A model generated the notes under the pieces. That model did not search any database, was not told where the DNA came from, and was given only the letters and a program-made list of their open reading frames with translations. This document shows positions 36,542 to 44,631 of a DNA stretch of 64,000 bases, in pieces (position 1 is the stretch's first letter; each line of letters opens with the position of its first letter). Both the position numbers and the translations under genes were made by a program. This DNA comes from Oceanomicrobium pacificus. Its GTDB lineage: Bacteria > Pseudomonadota > Alphaproteobacteria > Rhodobacterales > Rhodobacteraceae. The DNA lies in assembly GCF_009833495.1 (NCBI RefSeq), contig NZ_WUWG01000005.1, forward strand, positions 124,001-188,000, written 5' to 3'.

Positions 36542-37299
36542 CACTCGAATATCTGCCAGCGCAGACCTACCACCGCCGCATCGGCGGACAGGAGAACAGT
36601 TTCCGCTACAGCGTCGATTTCTTCATCTGGGAGCCGGAGGAAGACGCCGCCGACTGGCCGGCGCTGATCTCCCGCGACGGGCGCAATCTGGCCAGCCTGC
36701 AGACGCGCGACCATGGCGGCCCGCGCGGTGACGGGCGCGGCGCGGCTTGGGTCCGCGACGTGCTGAAAGCCGAGGGTCTGCCCGAATTTGCCGATATGCG
36801 CGTCCGGCTTGTCAGCCAGTCGCGGATGCTGGGCATGGTGTTCAATCCGGTGAGCTTCTGGCTCGTCACCGACGACACTGGCGCTTTGCGCGCCGTCATC
36901 GCCGAAGTGAACAACACATTCGGGGACCGCCACAGCTATCTGTGTGTGAAGTCCGACCGGTCGCCGATCGGACCCGAGGACCGGATCGAGGCGCAGAAAA
37001 TCTTCCATGTCTCCCCCTTTCAGCCGGTTGCGGGACGCTACCGGTTCAAATTCGATGTGACGGACGGGCATTTTGCGGTGCGGATCGACTATCGCAACGG
37101 CAATGGCGGCCTGCTGGCGACGCTGGCCGGTGAACGCCGCCCCGCGCGGAGCCGTGACATCCTGGTGTCGCTCGTCCGGCGGCCGGTCGGGGCCGTGCGG
37201 GTGCTCGCGCTCATCCACTGGCATGCGCTGGTGCTGAAGCTGCGCGGGGCGCGGTTCCACAGCCGCCCGGTGCCGCCCGCGCAGGAGGTGAGCCGCTGA
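36538..37299 (+). CDS. DUF1365 protein of the RpoE regulon
   Basis: A 253-residue protein with the DUF1365 pattern: HRRIGGQENSFRYSVDFFIW near the start, RVRLVSQSRMLGMVFNPVSFWLV (about 92-114) and VIAEVNNTFGDRHSYLC (about 120-136), then KIFHVSPFQPVAGRYRFKF. DUF1365 genes nearly always follow an FAD amine-oxidase gene and often a cyclopropane-fatty-acid synthase. Biochemical role is not settled; an oxidative step on membrane fatty acids is the leading idea. Its ATG overlaps the previous stop (ATGA) and its stop overlaps the next start. Confidence 0.87.
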   Translation: MTLEYLPAQTYHRRIGGQENSFRYSVDFFIWEPEEDAADWPALISRDGRNLASLQTRDHGGPRGDGRGAAWVRDVLKAEGLPEFADMRVRLVSQSRMLGMVFNPVSFWLVTDDTGALRAVIAEVNNTFGDRHSYLCVKSDRSPIGPEDRIEAQKIFHVSPFQPVAGRYRFKFDVTDGHFAVRIDYRNGNGGLLATLAGERRPARSRDILVSLVRRPVGAVRVLALIHWHALVLKLRGARFHSRPVPPAQEVSR

Positions 37300-38615
37300 T
37301 GCGACAGGCCGCGAACTTGACCGCAATGCCACGACCCCGTTCGGCAGAAGCCAACGGGCCGGGGCTTGCACGCGTGTCGATGTTCGCGGCCATGCTCGCC
37401 TGTGCAGGCCTGCCGATCTACATTTTCGCGCCGCCCTTCTATGCCGCGCAATATGGTGTCGGGCTTGGTGCCATCGGGGCGCTTCTGTTCGGGCTCAGGC
37501 TCGTCGATTGCGTGCAGGATCCGCTGCTGGGGCTTCTGGCCGACCGGCTTGGCGCGCGGCGGCGGGTCGCGGTCCTGATCGGCGGCGGGGTGCTGGCGCT
37601 CGGCATGCTCCTTCTGTTCGCGACCGGTCCGGCCTTTGCGCCGCTCTGGTGGCTGGCGCTGAGCCTGCTGCTTCTTTTCTCAGCCTATTCGTTTCTGACG
37701 ATCCTCTTCTACGCCGAAGGGGTGCGGATCGCCGCGACGCTCGGGCAGGGGGGGCATGTGCGCCTTGCCGCCTGGCGGGAGACGGGCGCGCTTCTGGGGG
37801 TCACGCTGGCCTCCGTCCTGCCGCCGGCGCTCGAACTGGTCCTGCCGGTTGCAGCCGCCTACCGGGTCTGGTCGGTCGGTTTTGCCGTGCTGGTCATTCT
37901 GGCGCTGATGGCGATGGCGCCGGTCTGGGGTGCGCGGTCGGGCGGATCGGGTCAGGCGTCCGAGGCCGCCGGCATCGTGTCGCTGGGCGCTTTGCGGGAC
38001 GTGCTGGGCGAGCCGCGCCTGCGCGCGCTCCTGATCGTGGCCGTGCTGAATGCCAGCCCGCTGGCGCTGACGGCCACATTGTTCCTGTTCTTTGTCGAGT
38101 TCCGCCTCGATGCGGCGGCGCTTGCCGGGCCGCTCCTGCTTCTTTTCTTTGTCGCCGCTGCCGTGGCCGCCCCGCTCTGGTCGCAAGCCGCGCGGCGCTT
38201 CGGCACTGTCGACACGCTGTCGGCAGCGATGGTGCTGGCGATCCTTGTCTTCGGCTGGGCCTATACGCTCGGACCCGGCGACACGCTGGCTTTTGCCGTC
38301 ATCTGCGTGGCCTCGGGCGCGGCGCTTGGCGCGGACCTGACGCTCCTGCCCGCGCTGTTTGCCAGCCGGCTGGAAGAGCGGGACGGCCAGAGCGGCACCG
38401 CTTTCGGCCTGTGGAATTTCTGCGCCAAGTTCAGTCTGGCGCTGGCAGCCGGTGTCGCGCTGCCGCTTCTTGCCGCGTTCGGGTTCGACCCGTCCGGCCC
38501 GGCTACCGACCGCGGGGTCACGGCGCTGGCCATGCTCTATGCGCTTCTGCCCTGTCTTTTGAAATTCGTGGCGCTGGTGACCTTCCGCGCCACCACCAAG
38601 GAGGAGACCGCGTAA
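37299..38615 (+). CDS. MFS transporter (GPH-like) in the RpoE operon
   Basis: A 438-residue, roughly twelve-helix transporter. Features of the glycoside-pentoside-hexuronide branch are visible: LFGLRLVDCVQDPLLGLLADRLGARRRV in loop 2-3 and LAAWRETGALLGVTLASVLPPAL mid-protein. C-terminal helices include FGLWNFCAKFSLALAAGVALPLL. The substrate is unknown; in the corresponding R. sphaeroides operon a similar transporter occurs. The start overlaps the DUF1365 stop and its TAA overlaps the next ATG, so the operon is tightly coupled. Confidence 0.85.
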   Translation: MRQAANLTAMPRPRSAEANGPGLARVSMFAAMLACAGLPIYIFAPPFYAAQYGVGLGAIGALLFGLRLVDCVQDPLLGLLADRLGARRRVAVLIGGGVLALGMLLLFATGPAFAPLWWLALSLLLLFSAYSFLTILFYAEGVRIAATLGQGGHVRLAAWRETGALLGVTLASVLPPALELVLPVAAAYRVWSVGFAVLVILALMAMAPVWGARSGGSGQASEAAGIVSLGALRDVLGEPRLRALLIVAVLNASPLALTATLFLFFVEFRLDAAALAGPLLLLFFVAAAVAAPLWSQAARRFGTVDTLSAAMVLAILVFGWAYTLGPGDTLAFAVICVASGAALGADLTLLPALFASRLEERDGQSGTAFGLWNFCAKFSLALAAGVALPLLAAFGFDPSGPATDRGVTALAMLYALLPCLLKFVALVTFRATTKEETA

Positions 38616-39175
38616 TGGACATGTCCATGGCTCTCGTGATCCTCGCCTTGCTGTTGCTGGGCGGGCTCTATTTTTTCGTCGCACAGCGGATGGGGTTCCG
38701 TGCGCAGCGGATCGACGATTATGCCGAGGCCGGCCCGTCGCTCGACATTCGCGAGGCGCTGAACGGCCGGCTGACGGCCGATGGTGTGATCTACGATTAT
38801 TCGGGCCGCGTCGCATCGCGCTTCACCGCCGATATCACCGGAACATGGGATGGCAATTCGGGGCGTCTGGACGAGACGTTCCACTATGACAGCGGCAAGG
38901 TTCAGACGCGCTACTGGCTTCTGGACCTCGACGCGTCGGGCAATATCGTGGCCCGCGCACCCGATGTGAAAGGGGATGGCACCGGCGTTCAGAAAGGGTC
39001 GGCCGTGCAGATGCGCTACCGGCTGCAACTGCCCGACGATGTGGGCGGCCATGTGCTCGACACGGTGGACTGGATGTACATGCTGCAGAATGGCACGATC
39101 GTGAACCGTTCCGAGATGCGCAAGTTCGGCATCAAGGTGGCCGAGCTGATCGCCACCTTCCGGAAGGTCGGCTGA
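38615..39175 (+). CDS. DUF3833 membrane-anchored protein
   Basis: A 186-residue protein with an N-terminal membrane anchor (about 4-23, MALVILALLLLGGLYFFVAQ) and a periplasmic beta-rich domain matching DUF3833: FTADITGTWDGNSGRLDETFHYDSGKVQTRYWLL, then MRYRLQLPDDVGGHVLDTVDWMYMLQNGTIVNRSEMRKFGI. DUF3833 is lipocalin-like and travels with DUF1365/amine-oxidase genes. It might bind or shuttle a modified fatty acid in the periplasm; that is inference. It lies one base from the downstream SDR gene. Confidence 0.85.
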   Translation: MDMSMALVILALLLLGGLYFFVAQRMGFRAQRIDDYAEAGPSLDIREALNGRLTADGVIYDYSGRVASRFTADITGTWDGNSGRLDETFHYDSGKVQTRYWLLDLDASGNIVARAPDVKGDGTGVQKGSAVQMRYRLQLPDDVGGHVLDTVDWMYMLQNGTIVNRSEMRKFGIKVAELIATFRKVG

Positions 39176-39176
39176 C

Positions 39177-39944
39177 ATGCGCGACTTTTCTGGCAAATGC
39201 TACTGGATTATCGGCGCGAGCGAGGGGCTGGGCCGTGCGCTCGCCCATGATCTGGCCGAAGCGGGGGCGCGGCTGGTCCTGTCCGCGCGGCATGAGGACC
39301 GGTTGCGTTCGCTCCAGTCTGAGTTGGAGCCGTTGTGCGATGCGGCCGTCCTGCCGCTCGATCTCCGCGATCAGGCAAGCGTCGATGCAGCGTTCGAGGC
39401 GCTGCCGGACGTGGATGGCATCATCTACATGGCCGGGGCCTACCAGCCGATGACGGTGCAGGAATGGGAACAGGCGGGCATCGAAACGATGCTCGACGTG
39501 AACCTGAACGGTGCGGTGCGCATCCTGTCGGGCATCCTGCCGCGGTTTCTGGAGCGCGACCGCGGACATATCGTGCTCGTCGGCTCCCTTTCTGCCTATC
39601 GTGGGCTGCCGGGCGCGATCGGCTATGGCGTGTCCAAGGCTGCGCTGATGCATCTGGCGGAATGTCTGCGGATCGACCTGCGCGACAGCGCGGTGGAGGT
39701 GCAGCTCGTCAATCCGGGCTTCATCGAGACGCGGCTGACCGCCAAGAACGATTTCGACATGCCCTTCATCATGACGCCGGAGGAGGCGTCCAAGGCGATG
39801 ATGAAAGGGATCTCCTCGACCCGCTTCAAGACCGATTTCCCCTGGGGGTTCTCGCTCGTCTTCCGGATCGGGCGCATCCTGCCGGAATGGCTCTGGTTCC
39901 GGATATTCTCACGGAAAAGCGAGGGTGGATCACAGGCGCGTTAG
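39177..39944 (+). CDS. Short-chain dehydrogenase/reductase, last gene of the RpoE operon
   Basis: A 255-residue SDR with the nucleotide-binding GASEGLGRALA (about 13-23), IYMAGAY (NNAG-equivalent), a catalytic Ser in VLVGSLSAYRG and the YGVSK active-site motif (about 151-155). The C-terminal RFKTDFPWGFSLVFRIGRILPEWLWFRIF looks membrane-associating, consistent with a lipid-linked substrate. The coenzyme choice is probably NADP(H) because a basic residue follows strand 2 (SARHEDR). The gene is the fifth and last in the operon. Confidence 0.88.
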   Translation: MRDFSGKCYWIIGASEGLGRALAHDLAEAGARLVLSARHEDRLRSLQSELEPLCDAAVLPLDLRDQASVDAAFEALPDVDGIIYMAGAYQPMTVQEWEQAGIETMLDVNLNGAVRILSGILPRFLERDRGHIVLVGSLSAYRGLPGAIGYGVSKAALMHLAECLRIDLRDSAVEVQLVNPGFIETRLTAKNDFDMPFIMTPEEASKAMMKGISSTRFKTDFPWGFSLVFRIGRILPEWLWFRIFSRKSEGGSQAR

Positions 39945-40038
39945 AATTGGAAATATTTGAACCTGCGACACATCCGAACCGAAAACCGGCCCGTAACGAC
40001 AGCATTGATACAACAACCATCCAATGAGGATTGAAAAC

Positions 40039-40533
40039 ATGCTTCGTCGTACCTTCTTCGCTACTGCTGCTGCTCTGTCCGTGATGGCAGGTTCCGTCGG
40101 TATTGCTTCGGCAATGGACAAGAAAGACATTGTGGATACAGCCGTTGAAGCTGGCAGCTTCTCCACTCTTGTTGCTGCTGTTCAGGCTGCCGGCCTGGTT
40201 GACACGCTGAAAGGCGACGGCCCGTTCACCGTGTTCGCGCCGACCGATGACGCGTTTGCCGCGCTGCCGGAAGGCACGGTCGAGACGCTCCTGAAGCCGG
40301 AGAACAAGGACCAGCTCGTGGCCATCCTGACCTATCACGTGGTGCCCGAGAAGATCATGTCCGGCGACATTGCCGGCAAGAAAGCCAACGTCCTGTCCGT
40401 GCAGGGTGACCGGATCGACGTCGACGCCACCAACGGCGTCATGGTTGACGGCGCGAAAGTCGTGACCGCCGACATCGAGACGTCCAACGGTGTCATCCAT
40501 GTCATCGACGCGGTGATCATGCCGAACTCGTAA
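40039..40533 (+). CDS. Secreted fasciclin-domain protein
   Basis: A 164-residue protein with a signal peptide (basic LRRTFF, hydrophobic stretch, cleavage near IASAM) and a single complete FAS1 domain: the H1 motif [17 protein letters not shown] (about 65-81) and H2 motif HVIDAVIMP at the end, with [13 protein letters not shown] in between. FAS1 domains mediate adhesion. The start at 40039 (MLRRTFF) has GAGGA 10 nt upstream; an ATG at 40024 is in frame but worse placed. Its first codons are less GC-rich than the neighbours, as in highly expressed genes. It is not obviously part of the RpoE operon. Confidence 0.92.
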   Translation: MLRRTFFATAAALSVMAGSVGIASAMDKKDIVDTAVEAGSFSTLVAAVQAAGLVDTLKGDGPFTVFAPTDDAFAALPEGTVETLLKPENKDQLVAILTYHVVPEKIMSGDIAGKKANVLSVQGDRIDVDATNGVMVDGAKVVTADIETSNGVIHVIDAVIMPNS

Positions 40534-40783
40534 TCGCTTCCCCGTTGGGGTGTGTGCGGGACCGGTCTTCTTTCGGGGAGGCCGGTCTTGCGATTCCCGG
40601 GGGGCGGATCGGTGCGATCTGACCGATCACGCCTGACCCGCGGCTGAGGCGCTCCGCCCGCCTGCGGCACGCCGCGCTTTTCGCAACTGCGGCAAGTTTC
40701 TCAAATTCCTTCCTTATCTGAAGCGGCCGCGGACCGGTCAGCGGCACCTGTCCCGTCTTGCATCCTGTACGCGATCAAGAGCG
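40534..40783. other. Intergenic spacer before the tct operon
   Basis: A 250-bp spacer. GACCGG/CCGGTC around 40559-40590 could form a weak, long-looped hairpin after the fasciclin gene. No reading frame with a ribosome-binding site is seen. The tct promoter and operator begin at 40784. Confidence 0.5.
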
Positions 40784-40812
40784 TTGACAGAATCGCATTT
40801 CGCTACTTACCT
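40784..40812 (+). promoter_or_regulatory. Sigma-70 promoter of the tct catabolic operon
   Basis: TTGACA (40784-40789), a perfect -35, is followed after 17 nt by TTACCT (40807-40812). The -10 lies inside the palindromic operator, so a bound repressor would block RNA polymerase. The TSS would fall near 40819, with a GGGAGGAG ribosome-binding site shortly after. Confidence 0.7.
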
Positions 40813-40824
40813 ACTAGTTGGTAA
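40807..40824. promoter_or_regulatory. Operator palindrome, likely bound by the TetR regulator at 43957
   Basis: TTACCTACTAGTTGGTAA is an 18-bp palindrome with only one mismatched symmetric pair. It overlaps the -10 box of the tctC promoter. Length and symmetry are those of TetR-family operators, and a TetR gene is the fourth gene of the operon it controls, implying autoregulated repression. Confidence 0.75.
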
Positions 40825-40842
40825 TAAAAAGGGAGGAGCGAC

Positions 40843-41859
40843 ATGTTCGCCAAAACAAAGATTACCATGACCGCAATCACCGCCGCCGTGAGCCTTCTGG
40901 CCGCGCCGGCCATGGCGGAATGGAAACCGGACAAACCGATCAACATCATCGTGCCCTGGTCCGCCGGCGGCTCGACCGACCAGGTGACCCGTGTGGTGGC
41001 CCCGATCCTCGAAGAGGCGCTCGGCACGCCTGTCGTCGTGGTGAACCAGCCCGGCGCGTCCGGCTCGATCGGCACCAAAGCCGCGCTCGATGCCCCGCGT
41101 GACGGCTATACATGGACCGCAAACGCGATCGCGAACAACGCGACCTATGCGGTGACCGGCCTGATCGAGGATACGTCGATCGACGATTACCATATCTACC
41201 TGCATGTCGCGAACGTGCCGGTCGTCTCGGTCAATGCCGACGCGCCCTATGCCGATTTCGGCGAACTGCTCGAAGCGATGAAGAGCGGCGATGTCACTGT
41301 CGGCACCGCGGGTGTGAACAGCTCCGGCGGCATGGCGCTCGCCGCGATCAAGGAAGCCGCAGGCGAGGAATTGGCCGCGCGCATGGTCGCCTATGACGGC
41401 GGAAATCCGGCGGTTCTGGCCGCCGCGTCGGGCGAGGTGGTCGCCACCACCCAGCTTGCTGTGGAACAGACCGAGATGATCAAGGCCGGCAAGCTGCGGG
41501 CTCTGGCGGTTCTGTCCGACCAGCCGCTTGTCGTCGAGGGGATCGAGGAGATTCCGCCGATCACCAACTGGCTGAGCGACATGCCGACCGCACCGGACTA
41601 TTTCGGCGTGTTCATTCCGGCGGGTGCCCCGCAGGAGGTTTACAACACCGTGGATGCCGTCTGGAAAGACAAGGTGATGAACAGCGACGCGCTCAAGTCC
41701 TATGCGACAGAGCGCGGTGCGGTTTTTGCCCCGTCCTACGGCGATCAGGCGCGTGAGCGTGCCATGCCGGTGGTGATCGCCGAAGCCTGTGCCCGCGTGT
41801 CGCGCGGCGAGGCCGTGGTCGATCCGTCCGAGATCGGGATCACCTGCCCGGCAGAGTGA
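40843..41859 (+). CDS. tctC: Tripartite tricarboxylate transporter substrate-binding protein (TctC/Bug)
   Basis: A 338-residue periplasmic binding protein. A Sec signal (hydrophobic stretch ending AAPAMAEW) precedes the Bug-family core with the ligand-clamping loop IIVPWSAGGSTDQVTR (about 33-48) and VVNQPGASGSIGTKAAL (about 64-80). Bug proteins capture carboxylates and related small anions. It is the first gene of a nine-gene operon; a strong intercistronic hairpin follows it, which probably raises its level relative to the membrane subunits. Confidence 0.93.
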   Translation: MFAKTKITMTAITAAVSLLAAPAMAEWKPDKPINIIVPWSAGGSTDQVTRVVAPILEEALGTPVVVVNQPGASGSIGTKAALDAPRDGYTWTANAIANNATYAVTGLIEDTSIDDYHIYLHVANVPVVSVNADAPYADFGELLEAMKSGDVTVGTAGVNSSGGMALAAIKEAAGEELAARMVAYDGGNPAVLAAASGEVVATTQLAVEQTEMIKAGKLRALAVLSDQPLVVEGIEEIPPITNWLSDMPTAPDYFGVFIPAGAPQEVYNTVDAVWKDKVMNSDALKSYATERGAVFAPSYGDQARERAMPVVIAEACARVSRGEAVVDPSEIGITCPAE

Positions 41860-41869
41860 CCTCCCCGTG

Positions 41870-41898
41870 CCGGGGCGGCCCCCAGCGGTCCGCCCCGG
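41870..41898 (+). promoter_or_regulatory. Intercistronic hairpin between tctC and tctB
   Basis: CCGGGGCGG (41870-41878) and CCGCCCCGG (41890-41898) form a perfect 9-bp stem without a following T run. Such structures after binding-protein genes stabilise the upstream mRNA and reduce downstream expression. Confidence 0.6.
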
Positions 41899-41933
41899 TG
41901 CCCTGACGCAACTTTCCCGACACGAGCGGACTT

Positions 41934-42422
41934 ATGCGATTTGACACGCCCCTTGCGGACCGCGTGACGGCCCTTCTGTTCTTCGCGCTTGGCGCCTCCA
42001 TGGCGATCGGCGGCTATCAGATGGACCGGCTGGAGATCCGCCAGATCCACCCTGCCAGCATCCCCGGGCTTCTGCCGATGGTGCTGGGTGCGGCGCTGAT
42101 GCTTTGCGCGGTGCTTCTGGCCTTCGAGGCCTCCAAACCCTCGGCCCGTGCCGCCCAGCCTGACAGTGTGTCCTGGTCCGATTTCCTTGTCGTTCTCGGC
42201 TTCTGCGCGGTCTATGCGATTGGCATGGTCGGTCGGGTGCCGTTCGGCATCGCGACCGCGATCTTCGTGACCGTTTTCGTGGGCTGGTTCACCCGGCTTC
42301 CTGCGAGCGCGCCGCGCCGAGCGAAACTTGTCCGCGCCGTGCTCTCGCTGGTCTTCGGCTGCCTTGTGGCGCTCGCGATCTCGCTTCTGTTCCGCTACGC
42401 CTTTCTGGTGCGGCTGCCATGA
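41934..42422 (+). CDS. tctB: Tripartite tricarboxylate transporter small permease (TctB)
   Basis: A 162-residue membrane protein with four hydrophobic segments, beginning RVTALLFFALGASMAIGGYQMDRL and IPGLLPMVLGAALMLCAVLLA, typical of TctB. TctB supports the large TctA subunit. It lies 75 bp after tctC and overlaps tctA by 4 bp (ATGA). TctB proteins are poorly conserved, so the call leans on context as well as topology. Confidence 0.88.
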   Translation: MRFDTPLADRVTALLFFALGASMAIGGYQMDRLEIRQIHPASIPGLLPMVLGAALMLCAVLLAFEASKPSARAAQPDSVSWSDFLVVLGFCAVYAIGMVGRVPFGIATAIFVTVFVGWFTRLPASAPRRAKLVRAVLSLVFGCLVALAISLLFRYAFLVRLP

Positions 42423-43960
42423 GCGGGCTGGCGCAATTCTTCGCGGCACTGGGCGAGCTTGCGACGCCGATGGGCCTGTTCCACGTGGCCTGGGCGACGC
42501 TGCTGGGCATCTTTGTCGGCTCCTTGCCCGGTCTGACCGCGACGATGGGCGTCGCGCTTCTGACGACGCTGACCTATACGATGGACCGGGACAGTGCGAT
42601 CCTCGTGCTTCTGTGCATGTATGTGGGCGCGATCTATGGCGGGTCGCGCAGCGCGATCCTGCTCAATATTCCCGGCACGCCGGCCAGTGCGGCCACCTCG
42701 CTCGACGGCTACCCGCTCGCGCAGCGGGGCGAGGCGGGCTATGCGATGGCGCTGGCAACCGCCGGCTCGGCGCTCGGCACCGCTGTCGGCATCCTGCTTC
42801 TGGTGATGCTGGCGCCGCCGCTCGCGGAGGTGGCGCTCGAATTCGGTTCCTTCGAGTTCTTCTGGCTGGCAGTCTTCGGCATCGTGATTTCCGGCCAGCT
42901 GACCGGCGGGGTCAGCCCGCTGCGCGGCTACATTGCCGGTCTGCTCGGACTGATGGTTGCGATGGTCGGCTCGGACGGGATCCACGCGCATGTGCGCTTC
43001 AACCTCGGCTGGGACGACCTGAACGGCGGGATCGGCCTGATCCCGGCCATGGTCGGTGCGTTCGGTTTCGCCGAGGTGCTGACGGTCATGTGGCGCCGTG
43101 CACCGGAACTGGTGGGGCGAAGCGCGGATGCGAAGCTCAAGAGCCGCACCCTGCCGCGCCTGTCGGACCTCTGGCGCTACAAGTTCACAATTACCCGCTC
43201 GGGCATCATCGGCACGTTCATCGGGATCATCCCCGGCGTGGGTGAGGATATCGGCGCCTGGGCCTCCTATGCGGTCGCCAAACGGACAAGCCCCGAACGG
43301 GACCAATTCGGCAAAGGATCGCAGGAGGGGCTGACGGCGGCTGAAACCGGCAACAGCGCGGTCGTGCCGGGCGCGCTCATTCCCGCGCTGACGCTCGCGG
43401 TGCCGGGCAGCGCGCCGGCAGCGGTTCTGATCGCGGCGCTCTTCATCCACGGGGTGCGGCCCGGTCCGATGATCATGATCGAAGCGCCGACCTTCATCTA
43501 TTCGGTGGCCGCGATGCTGCTTCTGGCAACGCTCGCCATTGCGATTTTCGGCCTGTCACTGACGCGGCTGTTCATCCAGATCCTGCGCATCCCGCGGGCC
43601 TACCTGATGCCGGTCGTCTTCGCGCTGTGCGTGATCGGTCCCTATGCGCTGACCCAGCGGCTCTTCGATGTGTGGGTGATGTTTGCCTTCGGGATCATCG
43701 GGTTCGTGTTGCGGCAGATGAACTACCCGATGGCGCCGCTGGTGCTGGGCATCATCCTTGGCGACCTGCTTGACAAGAGCCTGCGGCGCGGCTTGACCCT
43801 GAGCGACGGCGATCTTGCACCGTTCTTCACCCGCCCGATCTCGGCCACGTTCGTGGTCGTGATCACGCTCAGCATTCTGGCCGGCCTGCCGCCTCTGCGT
43901 CGCGCAATGGCGCGGTTGATGCCGCAACCGGCCGGTCCCAGCCTCGGAGACAGGAAATGA
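42419..43960 (+). CDS. tctA: Tripartite tricarboxylate transporter large permease (TctA)
   Basis: The transport subunit, 513 residues with 10-12 membrane segments. TctA signatures are intact: GIFVGSLPGLTATMGVALLTTLTYTM (about 29-54), GAIYGGSRSAILLNIPGTPASAAT, GIIPGVGEDIGAWASYAVAKRTSP and the repeat AALFIHGVRPGPMIM. The two GLPG-like segments are the inverted-repeat pseudo-symmetric core. It is sodium- or proton-coupled in known cases. Its stop overlaps the ATG of the TetR gene. Confidence 0.95.
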   Translation: MSGLAQFFAALGELATPMGLFHVAWATLLGIFVGSLPGLTATMGVALLTTLTYTMDRDSAILVLLCMYVGAIYGGSRSAILLNIPGTPASAATSLDGYPLAQRGEAGYAMALATAGSALGTAVGILLLVMLAPPLAEVALEFGSFEFFWLAVFGIVISGQLTGGVSPLRGYIAGLLGLMVAMVGSDGIHAHVRFNLGWDDLNGGIGLIPAMVGAFGFAEVLTVMWRRAPELVGRSADAKLKSRTLPRLSDLWRYKFTITRSGIIGTFIGIIPGVGEDIGAWASYAVAKRTSPERDQFGKGSQEGLTAAETGNSAVVPGALIPALTLAVPGSAPAAVLIAALFIHGVRPGPMIMIEAPTFIYSVAAMLLLATLAIAIFGLSLTRLFIQILRIPRAYLMPVVFALCVIGPYALTQRLFDVWVMFAFGIIGFVLRQMNYPMAPLVLGIILGDLLDKSLRRGLTLSDGDLAPFFTRPISATFVVVITLSILAGLPPLRRAMARLMPQPAGPSLGDRK

Positions 43961-44631
43961 CCCCTGCCGCATCCAGCCCCAAGCGCCGGCCGCGCCCGCG
44001 CAAGCGCGACGCCGAAGCCTCGCGCCGCCGCATCCTCGATGCCGCGCTGGAGGAGTTTTCCGCCCAGGGCCATGCCGGAGCGCGGATCGACACGATCGCG
44101 GAGAAGGCCGAGGTCTCCAAGCCGATGATCTACAGCTATTTTGGTGACAAGGACGCGCTCTATGCCGCGGCCTTGCGTGAAAGCTATGTCCAGATCCGTG
44201 CGGGCGAACGGGAATTGCAGACCGATGACATGCCGCCCGAGGATGCAATCCGCGAACTGGTGCGGTTCACCTTGCAGCATTTCGTGTCGCGCCCGTGGTT
44301 CATCGCGCTTCTGAACACAGAGAACCTGCGCGGCGGGGACACGATCACCCAGATTGCGGATGTGGCCGAAATCCAGTCGCCGCTGATTGCGAAGCTCGGC
44401 CAGATCCTGCGGCGCGGCGCGGCGGAGGGTATTTTCCGCGACGATATCGACCCGGCGGAGTTCTACATCACGATCGCGTCGCTGTGCTATTTTCCGGTGT
44501 CCAACCGGCACACGCTCGGCGCCGTTTTCAAGGTGGAGATCGACGCCGAATGGCTTGACCGCAAGGCACAGGAAGCGGGCGAGATGCTGATCCGCTACCT
44601 GCGGGTGGACGGGGGCGCCGGGAATGGCTGA
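43957..44631 (+). CDS. TetR-family regulator of the tct catabolic operon
   Basis: A 224-residue TetR-type repressor. The N-terminal tail is basic (PKRRPRPRKRDAEASRRR), followed by the DNA-binding domain RILDAALEEFSAQGHAGARIDTIAEKAEVSKPMIYSYFGDKDALYAAAL (about 24-71). The C-terminal half resembles the TetR_C family of RutR-like regulators (FVSRPWFIALLNTENL). Encoded inside the operon and overlapping both neighbours by a few bases, it most likely binds the palindrome at 40807 and is released by the pathway substrate or an intermediate. Confidence 0.9.
   Translation: MTPAASSPKRRPRPRKRDAEASRRRILDAALEEFSAQGHAGARIDTIAEKAEVSKPMIYSYFGDKDALYAAALRESYVQIRAGERELQTDDMPPEDAIRELVRFTLQHFVSRPWFIALLNTENLRGGDTITQIADVAEIQSPLIAKLGQILRRGAAEGIFRDDIDPAEFYITIASLCYFPVSNRHTLGAVFKVEIDAEWLDRKAQEAGEMLIRYLRVDGGAGNG

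Noticed and set aside
39945-40038. RpoE- or EcfG-type promoter for the fasciclin gene
   Set aside because: GAACC and GTAACG-like words occur but not at the spacing required by either consensus.
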